From Chloromonas sp. AAM2 (Eukaryota > Chlorophyta > Chlorophyceae > Chlamydomonadales > Chlamydomonadaceae), in assembly GCA_004335635.1 (NCBI GenBank), contig QAXH01005108.1, positions 5,123 through 25,457 of the forward strand: a DNA stretch of 20,335 bases. Direction: 5' to 3'. The position numbers and the translations under genes were made by a program. The notes under the pieces were generated by a model that made no database searches, was not told where the DNA came from, and saw only the letters and a list, made by a program, of their open reading frames with translations. Positions within the stretch are counted from its first letter, which is position 1. Every line of letters starts with the position of its first letter. Below, one piece after another: positions 8,601-17,856 of the stretch.

Positions 8601-11600
8601 ATCCTTTCGTATCACGAGCCTGTAATGGGCTGTTACACCACAGAGCTTGCTCAGCGATATAGACTTTGTAACTCGAGAAAACAGACACTCACCTCGCTGT
8701 GCTAAAAAATAGACTCGCCAAGTCCCTTCGTTGGCCTGCTACCTAATGGGTCTGGGCAGGTCAAGCGACACGCAGGCCTGGGCCAGTGGTGGGCTGCCTG
8801 CTGCATTTGCAGTGCGTAATTTACACAACCAATGCCTTTCCAAAGCACAACACAGACACTGCTAAACCACATGTGTTGATGCCATGAGGAATGCGTTGAT
8901 ATGTTATTGTGTCCATGTGACTCCCAGCATGGATCAGCATGCATGTATGGGTTCTCTTCCGCAGTCGCATGTCGGATCACACTGCATTTACACGCATCGA
9001 CTTTTGTTATCAAAGGGGGAGCGATGCACCGTCTTTCACCAGATCTTTAGCTGTGGGCCCTCGCTCATTAGCATAGCTGTTGTCGCGGCATTTGCATACT
9101 TGAGCTGCATGCTCACTCGCTCCTTCCTTGCCATGCGGTGTGCAAGGCCTGCATCGAGTGCCTGGTGCTGCCTGGTTGTGTGCAGGTTGCTCGGTTGCAG
9201 CACCTGATCTCGCAGCACCGGTTCCAGCACCCGCCCATCGGCCCAATCGGCGCCTACCTGACGCTCACCGATCCCAAGTAAACACGCTGATGCACACGTT
9301 ACTGCACTCGCTGAGCAGTCCTGCCCGGACTGAAGGCCATGTAAACAACATAACAACAACAACAACAACAACAACAACACGTTACTGTGCGGCTATGCAT
9401 CGAGCAGCAGATTACTGCATCCAGCGCAGCCATGCAATTGGATTGAAGCCCAGTCCTCTTTTCAAGCAAGCTCATGATCAGTGTGATAAGCATGGTGCTA
9501 TGCATATGCTCCAGGTGGAACCTGGCGACAGAGGGTGTGTTGGGCAATCTCATGACGAAGTTCATCTGCTTCAACAAAGATGACCTCACCGTGATCAACA
9601 GAATGGCTAGCAAGGTGGGTGTGGTCGTGAGCAGGTGGCGGACAGAAACGTGGATAGATGGCTGACAGCGGGATTCAGGTAGGTACATAGGTAGACGGAT
9701 GGGTAGAGATAATAGATAGATGGATAGATAGATGGATAGATAGGTAGATAGGTAGATAGGTAGATAGATAGATAGATAGATAGATAGACAGAGGATGCAG
9801 CGTGAGGAGAGCATGCAGTCAGACCAACGCCGTACAGAGCGGACAGGCACATAACAGAACACCAGGTGGCTTGTGACGGAAAAGATCGGATATGTCGCGT
9901 CGGTGGCAATGATGATTGTGGTGGTGCGATAGATTAAATTACTGACTGATAGATAGGTGGACAACATTTAGGCCCGAGCAGTTAGGCCCAAGCAGTCGAG
10001 CTCAACACCGTACGAGATGAACACGCACAAAAAGTAAACGTTATTGCCAGCACAGGAAGCCTGTCCTGGGATTGCTGAGAGAGCACTGACTGGGCAGCTC
10101 AGCAGGCGATGCTATGGTACTCAAAGAGGAAATACCATCTGATCCTGCTTTGTTCGCCTTGTTTTGCTTTCTTGCTGGGACGATGCTCATCCCATTCCGT
10201 GTCCTGTCACGGTTTCCCTGATGCGAAAGCTCATAGCATGTGTGTAGCGATGGTGTTTGCAGTTGAATATGAGGAACGTGGGTGCGTTTGTGGTCAAGCC
10301 CAACATGCCGCGGCACAATGTTCGCACCAACGCGCCCCAGGTGGGCCAGCAAACCATTGCATGCCAAGTTTGTACTTCATGTGGCATGAGCGTGGTCATC
10401 TTCTGCATATGTCTGCCAAAGCACGTGCCCGTATGGATAGGACACACAGTGTGCAGAAGGCTGCATGCAAGCATCAGCGTATCTGCTTCTCCCAAACAAC
10501 ACTGTTCATGGTTCTCCGTTCATTTCTAGCACTACTTTGTTTCTATGTGAACGTTTCCTTCTGGTGCTCAGGTTGAGTCAGGGCATGAACTCTTACCTCG
10601 CATGGCTTGTTAGCGTTCGCGCTCCCCCTTTTGTCAGGCCTCCTAATCACGGTGCAATGTCGGCAGCCTGCTTGAACAGTTGCAGTAGTAGCACTCGGAA
10701 ACGGTGTGCGGGCAGGACCTGCTGGATAATGCCAGCAATGCCAGCTGTGCCGTGTGTGGAACCCGGGGCAATGCAAAAGCGTGTGCACGGGCGATTGCCA
10801 TCATCAACATTGCTCATCATCCTCATCATGCGATTGCCATCAGCAACATTGCTCATCATCCCAAATATGCGATCGCCATCAGCAACATCCTCATCATGCG
10901 TTGTCGTAGTGTGTTGAACGGCATGCAGGGCTGCACCATGCTGATAGACGTGCTCCGCGTCAATCACCCGGAGCCGTCCGTCCAGGACGCCATCTTCAAC
11001 ACACTGGTGGACAGGGGCAGGGTGAGTCGCGCAGAGCACTTCTTGCTCGCAAGAATGCAGGAAGGCAGGGGAGGTGAATGGAGAGCCAGTCATGCAGATC
11101 TTGCCATGCCTGCTCTACTGGTGCCTTGCATTACGAGGGTCTGGGTATTCATCCTATAGCGTGTTGGCGCTTTTGATGCATAGAAAAACAGAGGTTTGCC
11201 AGTTCCTGTGAGGTTTTCAGTTCCACTAGGTGTGTAACACCGCATAACACCGCATAAGCCACGCCCTGGGAGGACAATACACTCGCACGCACGCGCACAC
11301 ACACACACACACAGTGTCAAAGCCAATGTCAACCGCAAAATACACGCAGTAGAACTGTGAGACACACAACAATTGTCCCAGAACTGACAAACATCTTTTC
11401 TTGCACGACAGCACACATGCAGGTAGGCAGACAAGGGCCAACACGGTACATATGAACTGGAACACTTCATTATTCGGCTAAAGTGTCGTGCACTAGCGTT
11501 ACAACGCCCCACTTGCTGCCTGGCTGGTTTTCTGGCTAGCATCACGTGCTGGCTGACTGGCTGGAACATCGCATGCTGGCCGATACCTTGCACATGGACA

Positions 11601-14600
11601 TGCTTCGTCTGTGCACTGAGCGTGACCAGCATGCCCTGCGCGTACATGCACATGCAGATAGAGAACAGCATCCTTGTGGAGGGCCAAGGCCAAGGGCGGG
11701 ACTTGGCCTATAACCCGTCCTTCCGCGGCTTCAATATCGTGGAGGCGAACGGCTGGTCGTTTAGGATGCTTGGCCGGGGAACAGTGGCGACCAATCCTTA
11801 CAAAGGGTGGGTTTGGATCGATGCAATGTATTGATTCGCTCAATCTGTCATTACAGCTAGCATAAGGGTACCTGAACTGGTTGTCAGCTGAGGCAGTTCT
11901 GTCGGAGTAAGCAGGCCCATTTCACTCTCCGTCGAATCGGTTTGCAATGCCGTGCATCAAGCATCCAATCACAAATCGCTTGAGGTTTTGCTTGGGGTTG
12001 TTTTTTGCTTGCCATGCCACTCCAAATGGCAGGGGGATGCATATGCATGGCAGATGAAAACGTGCAGCCGTGTTATAACTATGACCTCTACGTAAGCCTT
12101 AGTTCTGCATTTGTCATTGTGCTAGGTGGGACTAGACTAACATCAAGCCACGCTTACGTCCGTGCCCACACCATACCCATGCCAATGCATTGCCACGCTT
12201 ACATCCGTGCCCACACCATACCCATGCCCATGCATTGCAGGACAAATATGCCACGCGTGGGCAGCGACATGTCAGCCATGCGCATGTACTTGGAGCAGCA
12301 GCTGCAGCATGCAGAGCGGGAGTTGGAAGGTTTGAACGCGAGGGTGCAACAGATTACTGCAGAACTGGCAGACTTGCATCAGCAATACAAGGCCTTGAAC
12401 AAGGACAGCGCCAACATTGTGATCAAAAGGGTGCGTTCCTCTCCATTGCAGCGCCACCCCCAGTTACCAGGACTGGGCGTCAGACAATCAGGCTTAACTG
12501 CTTGAACATGCCAGCCGAACAAGAAAATTGCGCATCATTTGCAATGTGTTAATTGTGGTCCTTCAAAGCGAGAAACGTTCAGGCATTCGAACGTGCGTTC
12601 AGACAGTGTATCTGGAGACGTATGCTTGTTCATGATGCAAGTCAACGGCATCAAGACCCTTCTTCAATCACCATTTCACAATCAGTGCTCAGAGGCAGAT
12701 TCACTATGACTGGCGATTTGACACTCAACTGGTGGCGTGTGCCTCGAAACGCTCCAAAGGAAACAATACGGCATGTTCATCCTCCACATACACTCCTGCC
12801 TAGTCGTCAGCATCATTGCATGTCATGAGCTTGATGAGATGAGATGAATGCATGCTCTAACTGCACGGCAGGTATGCGCTTTTTGCGGCAGATTGCCATG
12901 CAACGAGCGTGCCACACTGGCATACCGTCAAAGTTTCCCCTGTTCGCACGTTGCCTTCTCTAACCTGGCTGCAGAAAAATCTCCGAGCCGCCCTCCAGGA
13001 CATAGAACGGCAGCAGGCGCATGTGGCTGCTGGGACTGTGGACCAGGATGCTAGCGAGGAGGAGCAACGCATCAACGCCGCCACGCAGATGATCACACGA
13101 TGCCACCTGGACATAGCAGAGGCAGAGGTAGGCCACAGACGTACGAACGTACAAAACTAAACTAGCACCACTGGAGCTGCCACCAGTCACGACAGTACGG
13201 ACATGAAAACTCATGTCTGGCCTTGTGCAGTTGCTTAATGTTACGGTTAAAACCGTTGTGGCACGTGCAGGCTGAGCTGGCTAGGCTGACCCAGGAGCTG
13301 GAGCAGGCAAGGGCGAAGGAGGCGGAGGCAGCACAGGCACTGCAGGACAAGATGTAAGTGCAGACACACTGAAGCCTGCGTATTGAGGCTGCATCTTGGT
13401 GCTGGTTCCTGTCCTCCGGCCTAGTGTGACATTGCATTTGTGGGACGCTCCTTTCGATGAGGAGTGCACGGCCTGTTTGTTTTGACGGTGCACAAAATTT
13501 TCCATGCAATTACTCCTGCCAGGCTTCGTCGATCTGCTGTGGGTGTTGAAGTGTTATTTGGATTGACAGCTGTGCCAACAGGACACGGCGCTTGTCACGT
13601 TTGTCTGGTTCATCCTTGCAACACCCAGAGCTGCCATCCTAATGATTGCCACCAGTGGCACCAGTGGCTCTGGATGTAGCACCAGCCAACCTGCGCTCTA
13701 TAAGTGCAATGTGAGGTAGAACAAAAGCAGTGTATTCAGCCTGAGCGCCTGTCTGCCCGATTCATTAGAGGCCGTTCCCAGTGTACATTGCTCACTCCAC
13801 GTTGCTCACTCCATGGCTTAGTACTTCGTGCTGCAGATGATGAATTCATCTCACACACTTGTCATGTGTGATGGCGCAGGGCAAGCAGCATGCAAGAGAA
13901 CTACCTGACAGAGCTGAACCAGGAGATTCACCAACTGGGTGCCAAGGTTGAGGCAGCCAAGAAAACCCTGCTTCACAGCAAGGAGAACTTGGCAGCCGCG
14001 GAAGTGGAGCGGCGGCAGAAGAAGGAGAAACTGACGCAGATGGAGGCAGATCATCCAAAAACGTTGGACACTGCTGAACTGGTACGCACATGAAAACCAG
14101 CGGTTCTTAACGGACCAAGTCTCAAGGGTATGAGTGTTGGGGTCGATGCACGGGTGTTGTGGAGTGGCTTGAGACATGATTTGAAAATGTCAAGGCTTTT
14201 GGACACGGTCCAGGACTGCAGTGGTCCCTGGACTGGATAGGCGGGCTGTGTCGTGGGGCCCAGGTAGCTGTAAGACGTTACGTAGGTCAGCGCTAAAGGC
14301 GTGCGAAGCCACGACATACATGATTCTTCATCCTCCAGTGTTTGCCCACACAGCAGTACTCAGCGGCTGCTTTCTCGGTCTAAAACAATACATGCGCTTT
14401 GTATGGGTAAGATTCCATGCGTAGACAATCTAGGTCAATGGCATGGCCTACCTATTCTATGGCTAGCTAGACTGACTCTCAACGAACCGTGTGTGTTCGC
14501 GTGCAGTTCTGCACCCCTGAGGCGTGCGAGCAGTCGAGAGTGATTGTGCGCCAATATCTCCAAAGAAAGGTGCGTTGCCATCCATGAGGATGCTTGCGCA

Positions 14601-16461
14601 ACTCGAGATCGGGCTTGCACAGATTCACGCCACTCATTGTCAGGTGTGGCGGTAGATGCTCACACCATAATCATTCTCCTCCAGTGCACAGCTTGCTAGC
14701 TGTCACGCTGTCGGCTCCTGTTGCCTTAAGGTGAGGTTGCATTGTTGTACTCTTTACTCACCAGCAGGCTTGGCTGCAATCAACTGTCAGCAGCCCATAA
14801 GTGGTGAGGCACGATGCCATGGCCGTCATCACCCCTGCGGATCCACAGAGATGGCCATGCTATTGAGAGACGTGTATTGTCTTAAATCCAAACCCATCGG
14901 TGCTATGATCTGCGAGTGCCTTGTAAGGATGATGGCGGTGGTGATGATGATGTTGTGTTGCCTGGCACGTGCAGTACGCTGCTCAGCCACGTGGCCAGGG
15001 CCGGTCCAAGCGCAAGCAGCTAGCGAGCACCGGAGGTGGCAGCAGCGGGGCGCAGGCAGACGATGAGGAGGAGCAGGCCTGGATAGAGGCGGCAATGACA
15101 TACGACGTAAGCTGCACGTCCTGTGGCAGGGCACAACCGTTTTGCTTGGTGCTGATCTCCGGGCAGTTGGCGTTTGCTAACCACGTGCACCTTTCACATT
15201 AACGCTTCGTTGTGTCTGGTTCACTGGTCAACGCTTGCACAGCCTCTGATGTCAGCTCTGTAGCGGGTACTAGGTTTGTCCACTTCAAATCTGGCCTGAA
15301 CACACTCACTCACTCCGTGTGAGGTTGTTATTGTAGCACGTGAGCACTGTTTTGGGTGCGTTTTTCTTTCCGTTTCAGGCTTTGGAGACCCAAGGCCGGG
15401 CCATCACCAGTGAACTGGAAGCAGCGGAGCGGTCAGCTGGCGGCAACAAAGATGAGCTGGAAATAGAAGTGGAAAAACATAGCAAACGGGTGAGCGATAC
15501 ACACCATGCATGGCTCTACCAGCTTTGCTGTGATTGCATTGCTGGAATCCCGTGCATGCACAGCACGGCGACGTATGTGTGTGTATGGTTGCATGAATAT
15601 GGTTTCCTGGGAAGAGTGTACGCAGCGCTATGAGAACATTGCCGGTTGTTGATACAGTCTGACTGGGAACACCCTTTGAGTTATTTATTCATCAGGTGAC
15701 TGTGAAGTTATACACTGACTGCACATGGCTGCTCTAATAGACTGGCATGGGTGAGGGGGCACGTGCTTGGTTGTCCGCTTGCAACTTACTGGTCTGCCAG
15801 CCCCTCTAAACCTCCTTTCTCAGCTTAGTAGTCCCTCTTTTCCACGTACTCCTTTTCACGTACTCCTTTTCGCGTACTCTTTTCCTTGCCCCTCTTGTCT
15901 CACACTTGTGTACACGTACCTCGGCCTCTGCCTTCAGTGCATCAAGAAGCGGGCCCTGCAGGACCTGGTGTCCAGCAACGTCAGGAACCTACGCTCCAGC
16001 TACAATCAACGAGCCCGCAAGTTCGATACAATGCAGACCCTGGTGCGGACGAACTGCAACAGGGCCTTCGCCAAGCTCATGGTGGGTCAGGCAGGGCTGG
16101 GGTCAGGGCAAGCTGGCTTGAGGCCGTCATCCTGTACTTGTTAAAAGTATAATTAGTATCCCAGAACAGTGGGAGCCGTGATGGGACATGTCCAGTCCAC
16201 AGTGTTCCACTGTCCCTTTAGGCACAGTTCGTGTGAGTCACAAATCGCGTGCACACCCCCTACAAGATGCAGGCGAAACACAAGTCCAGGGGGCTGGCGA
16301 GATATTAATACGAAATCTGAACCCACGTCGGAACACCTGGCTGTATCGTTACTATGTTGATATGTTCTGCAACTCATGCTGGCGTATGGACTGAACCATG
16401 CTGTGTTCAGCTGACCCATGTTAGCTGCAGCACCGTGGGTTGAACCATGAAAAGCCATGTA

Positions 16462-16494
<33 letters not shown>

Positions 16495-17856
16495 CTGTGT
16501 TCGGTTTGCAGAAGCGTCGTGGTCACATTGGGGAGCTGGTGGTTGACTACGTAAACAGCACCTTGTCAGTCAAGGTCAAGGTCAATCACGACAAGGACCC
16601 CAAGACAAAATGGGTGGAAGACCTCAAACAGCTATCAGGTAAGGAGGGGGTGAATGTGCGAGCAGGTAGGAGAGTCTGAGCAGGTGTTAAGCCGTGCAAT
16701 CAATCAAGAGAACAGGTGTGTGTTCTCTCTTCTACCTTAACAATGCGGTGTATTGATGATGATAATGACATGAGTTGTCGCTCCTTTGCCAGCGTCTTTT
16801 GTGGGTGCACGTCCTGCCTATCTCTAACCCTCAACGCGTGTCCTCATTGTTATGCTTGTTGCCTCAGGCGGCGAGCGGTCCTACACCACTGTGTGCCTGC
16901 TGCTGGCCATGGCCGAATACTGCGAGTTCCCCTTCCACTGCCTGGATGAATACGACGTGAGACTCAGAACAGGGGAAAAGGGGCTTAAGGACGGGAAGGG
17001 GTGGTGGCAGGAGGGGCGAGAGGGCTGGGTCAAGGACGGAGCCAGGACAGGACAGGACAGGAACACGGCCTTTTCAAAGCACTGCTGAAAACCAATGTAG
17101 CTTGTGCCGGCTGGTTTAGCTAAATGGCAATCAGGCTGCTTACAACAGCTGCAGGCTTATCCATGAGATCACTAGTTGTACTATTTCCACAGTTGTTGGC
17201 TGATATATCTACACCCGGGATGCTATGCACCTTGGTGTTAGGCAGACACGTGCTCTGGCCTGTGCAGAGTGCACGTGTGCCTGGCTTGCCCATGTGCTGC
17301 TCTGCCTAATCCACGTGTCCATGTCTGGCCCACGTGTTGATGTTTGACCCATGTGCTCGTGCCTCACCCACGTGGTCCTGCCCTGACCCACGTGTGTCAG
17401 GTGTTCATGGACGCCATCATCCGGCGCATTGCCACTGAGAGGCTCCTGGCTTTTGGAGCCGATCACAAGAACCGACAGATCATTCTTCTCACACCCCAGG
17501 TTAGCGCTGCTTACTGTGAACATATCAGCAGCAGCATTGAGCAATGAATGCGTGGTGAATGAACTTAAAGGTATCATCAAATGCAATACCTTGCCAAGTC
17601 AAGATAGCACGAAACATAGGAGGTATGAGACTCTAAAGGGAGGAAGGTTGGTTGGAGCAATCGTAGGGTGAATTGGTGATGCTCCGTACCCATGTCCAAG
17701 GTGTGTGCTGGCGATGTGTGCATGCACATGGTGCAGGACATCAGCATGGTGAATGAGGCTAAGCAGCAGGTGGAGAAGGACAGCAAGCAGGGCGCCTTCC
17801 CCGAGGACTTCATCAAGACACTACACATGAGGCCCGCACGACCAGCCAACCAATGA
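2354..17856 (+). CDS. SMC6: SMC6, structural maintenance of chromosomes protein 6
   Basis: SMC6 pairs with SMC5 and kleisin NSE4 in the nuclear SMC5/6 ATPase that compacts DNA and supports recombination repair. Thirty exons join in continuous phase: 2354-2643, 2861-3066, 3461-3617, 4084-4127, 4278-4480, 4819-4922, 5500-5600, 6018-6204, 6924-7124, 7509-7565, 7772-7839, 8199-8277, 8422-8574, 9186-9277, 9515-9614, 10263-10340, 10929-11021, 11658-11806, 12241-12430, 12975-13127, 13271-13353, 13880-14081, 14507-14569, 14975-15106, 15379-15489, 15938-16081, 16512-16638, 16868-16956, 17401-17499, 17737-17856 (TGA). Key motifs are Walker A GSNGSGKS (267-274), signature LSGGERS (1281-1287) and Walker B CLDEYD (1307-1312). 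The core from HIMRIVLKDF (239) is about 1145 residues, near the usual SMC6 size. No frameshift or internal stop was found, so the gene looks intact. The first exon here needs an upstream exon: TGA lies in frame at 2341 and no Met precedes it. Short introns or exons in the coiled coils could have been missed. Confidence 0.93.
2644..2722. repeat. CATG-rich cluster at the start of an SMC6 intron
   Basis: Eleven CATG tetramers fall within about 79 bp directly after the donor of the 2354-2643 exon, for example GCGCATGCACATGCCATGCA. The cluster is degenerate rather than a clean tandem array and is partly self-complementary. Confidence 0.7.
2861..4922 (+). other. SMC6: SMC6 N-terminal ATPase head half (Walker A)
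   Basis: Exons 2861-3066, 3461-3617, 4084-4127, 4278-4480 and 4819-4922 encode residues 191-428. They hold MRIVLKDFMCHQHLELEFG (241-259), Walker A GSNGSGKSAVLQAL (267-280) and LAGFIRQGSDLAECQ. The sequence continues with VTLFNEGDEAYKPNEYGKK, then the conserved NPLTIITQDMARAFHAG and KDKQYKFEKYMQGTMLD, where the head passes into the coiled coil. The 44-nt exon at 4084-4127 uses donor GTGGGT at 4128, because only this gives NEYGKKIVIERKI. Confidence 0.93.
6178..6770 (+). repeat. Degenerate duplications around the 3' end of exon 6018-6204
   Basis: The last 27 nt of the exon and its donor (6178-6209) recur at 6344-6375 with 21 of 27 exon bases matching and GTACG after both. Related units beginning GTTGGAT/GTTGAAT at about 6214, 6442 and 6684, GGAAGGCAGAG runs at 6247-6300, and GCGCCAACAT blocks at about 6507, 6618 and 6746 repeat through the intron. 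The second exon-like piece has no matching acceptor in phase, so it looks like a dead copy. Confidence 0.65.
7581..7649 (+). repeat. Dispersed repeat, copy 1
   Basis: This copy lies in intron 7566-7771. It matches the reverse complement of 9868-9927 over the whole of that copy, with about three substitutions and one 9-nt insertion. Both copies share ATTGCCACCGAC and CGACATATCCGATCTTT and end CGTCACAAGCC. Confidence 0.85.
8434..8457 (+). repeat. SMC6: Coding GCT repeat (alanine run)
   Basis: GCT GTT followed by five GCT codons and GCA encodes AVAAAAAA within the last exon before the hinge. The repeat is in frame and part of the SMC6 coding sequence. Confidence 0.85.
9352..9379 (+). repeat. 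(AAC)n microsatellite
   Basis: About nine AAC units lie in the SMC6 intron 9278-9514. Confidence 0.95.
9677..9791 (+). repeat. (GATA/GGTA)n microsatellite
   Basis: An imperfect array of GATA, GGTA and GGATA units in SMC6 intron 9615-10262 finishes in a purer GATA run near 9761-9786. The long minus-strand frame with Ile/Tyr/Leu/Ser repeats here is only the translation of this array. Confidence 0.95.
9868..9927 (-). repeat. Dispersed repeat, copy 2 (inverted)
   Basis: This is the reverse-strand partner of 7581-7649, lacking the 9-nt insertion. It lies about 80 bp after the GATA array in the intron 9615-10262. No terminal inverted repeats or target duplications could be confirmed. Confidence 0.85.
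9968..9995 (+). repeat. 14-bp direct duplication
   Basis: TTAGGCCCGAGCAG at 9968-9981 is followed directly by TTAGGCCCAAGCAG, with one mismatch, in the same SMC6 intron. Confidence 0.9.
10791..10899 (+). repeat. 39-bp tandem repeat, about 2.7 copies
   Basis: Units starting GCGATTGCCATCA / GCGATTGCCATCAG / GCGATCGCCATCAG begin at 10791, 10830 and 10869. Each is followed by CAACAT and CATCAT runs, and the last unit is shortened. The array lies in SMC6 intron 10341-10928 and ends about 30 bp before the acceptor. Confidence 0.88.
11296..11313 (+). repeat. (CA)n microsatellite
   Basis: About nine CA units, preceded by CACGCACGC, lie in SMC6 intron 11022-11657. Confidence 0.9.
12147..12236 (+). 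repeat. 45-bp tandem duplication abutting a splice acceptor
   Basis: Two 45-bp units (12147-12191 and 12192-12236) differ at two positions. The second runs directly into the GCAG acceptor of the exon starting at 12241, so the duplicated block supplies the 3' end of the intron. The first copy is followed by GC rather than GCAG and so lacks an AG. Confidence 0.93.
12241..16081 (+). other. SMC6: SMC6 second coiled-coil arm
   Basis: Exons 12241-12430, 12975-13127, 13271-13353, 13880-14081, 14507-14569, 14975-15106, 15379-15489 and 15938-16081 encode residues 881-1240. Long helices rich in Glu, Gln, Ala and Leu (for example ELARLTQELEQARAKEAEAA) lead into the conserved FCTPEACEQSRVIVRQYLQR and, near the end, the SMC6-typical RARKFDTMQTLVRTNCNRAF. 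Exon 14975-15106 inserts a non-helical, charged low-complexity stretch (residues about 1114-1143, with RGQGRSKRKQ, then GGGSSG, then DDEEEQ). Confidence 0.88.
15844..15885 (+). repeat. 14-bp pyrimidine-rich tandem repeat
   Basis: Three copies of ACGTACTCCTTTTC, the third diverged to GCGTACTCTTTTCC, lie in the intron before the exon at 15938. They extend the pyrimidine tract of that acceptor. Confidence 0.88.
16462..16494 (+). repeat. (ATG)11 microsatellite near an acceptor
   Basis: Eleven perfect ATG units end 17 nt before the intron end at 16511. A shorter TGATGATGATG run lies at a similar place before the exon at 14975. Confidence 0.95.
16512..17856 (+). other. SMC6: SMC6 C-terminal ATPase head half (signature and Walker B)
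   Basis: Exons 16512-16638, 16868-16956, 17401-17499 and 17737-17856 encode residues 1241-1384. They hold RRGHIGELVVDYVNSTLSV, the ABC signature LSGGERSYTTVCLLLAMAE, Walker B FHCLDEYDVFMDAI with the catalytic Glu1310, QIILLTPQDISMV and a short basic tail ending at TGA 17854-17856. The signature is split by a phase-1 intron between LS and GGERS, and Walker B by a phase-0 intron after CLDEYD. Confidence 0.95.
17247..17400 (+). repeat. 19-bp CACGTG-centred degenerate repeat ending at an acceptor
   Basis: CACGTG or CATGTG occurs at 17247, 17272, 17291, 17312, 17331, 17350, 17369 and 17389. The last seven are spaced 19-21 bp apart, with CCTGACC/TGTTTGACC-like spacers. The array runs into the GTGTCAG acceptor of the exon at 17401, in the intron that splits Walker B. 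Confidence 0.85.

Larger units (their letters stand above)
9186..11806 (+). other. SMC6: SMC6 hinge region
   Basis: Exons 9186-9277, 9515-9614, 10263-10340, 10929-11021 and 11658-11806 encode residues 711-880. They contain PPIGPIGAYLTLTDPKW, typical of the SMC6 hinge opening (compare GPLG...L.D). Then come NLMTKFICFNKDDLTVINRM, FVVKPNMPRHNVRTNAP, IDVLRVNHPEPSVQDAIFNT and LVDRGRIENSILVEGQ, as in the plant order (…tvlnvLvD.g..E..vl). The segment ends with NIVEANGWSFRMLGRGTVAT and NPYKGTNMPRVG, corresponding to the conserved element after the hinge. The hinge mediates dimerisation with SMC5. Confidence 0.87.

Noticed and set aside
7981..8688. 235-residue minus-strand open frame
   Set aside because: It covers two SMC6 exons antisense, has no recognisable family, and its openness follows from the composition of the plus-strand exons.
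9299..9967. Long minus-strand open frame with Ile/Tyr/Leu/Ser repeats
   Set aside because: It is the translation of the GATA and AAC microsatellites inside SMC6 introns and overlaps a real SMC6 exon on the other strand.
10466..10790. Plus-strand frames with Ser/Arg/Cys-rich sequence as extra SMC6 hinge exons
   Set aside because: Exons 10263-10340 and 10929-11021 already join in phase and match the plant SMC6 order without additional sequence.
11090..11671. 193-residue minus-strand open frame
   Set aside because: It runs through an SMC6 intron with a CA repeat (giving a Cys/Val run) and into an exon antisense; no domain was recognised.
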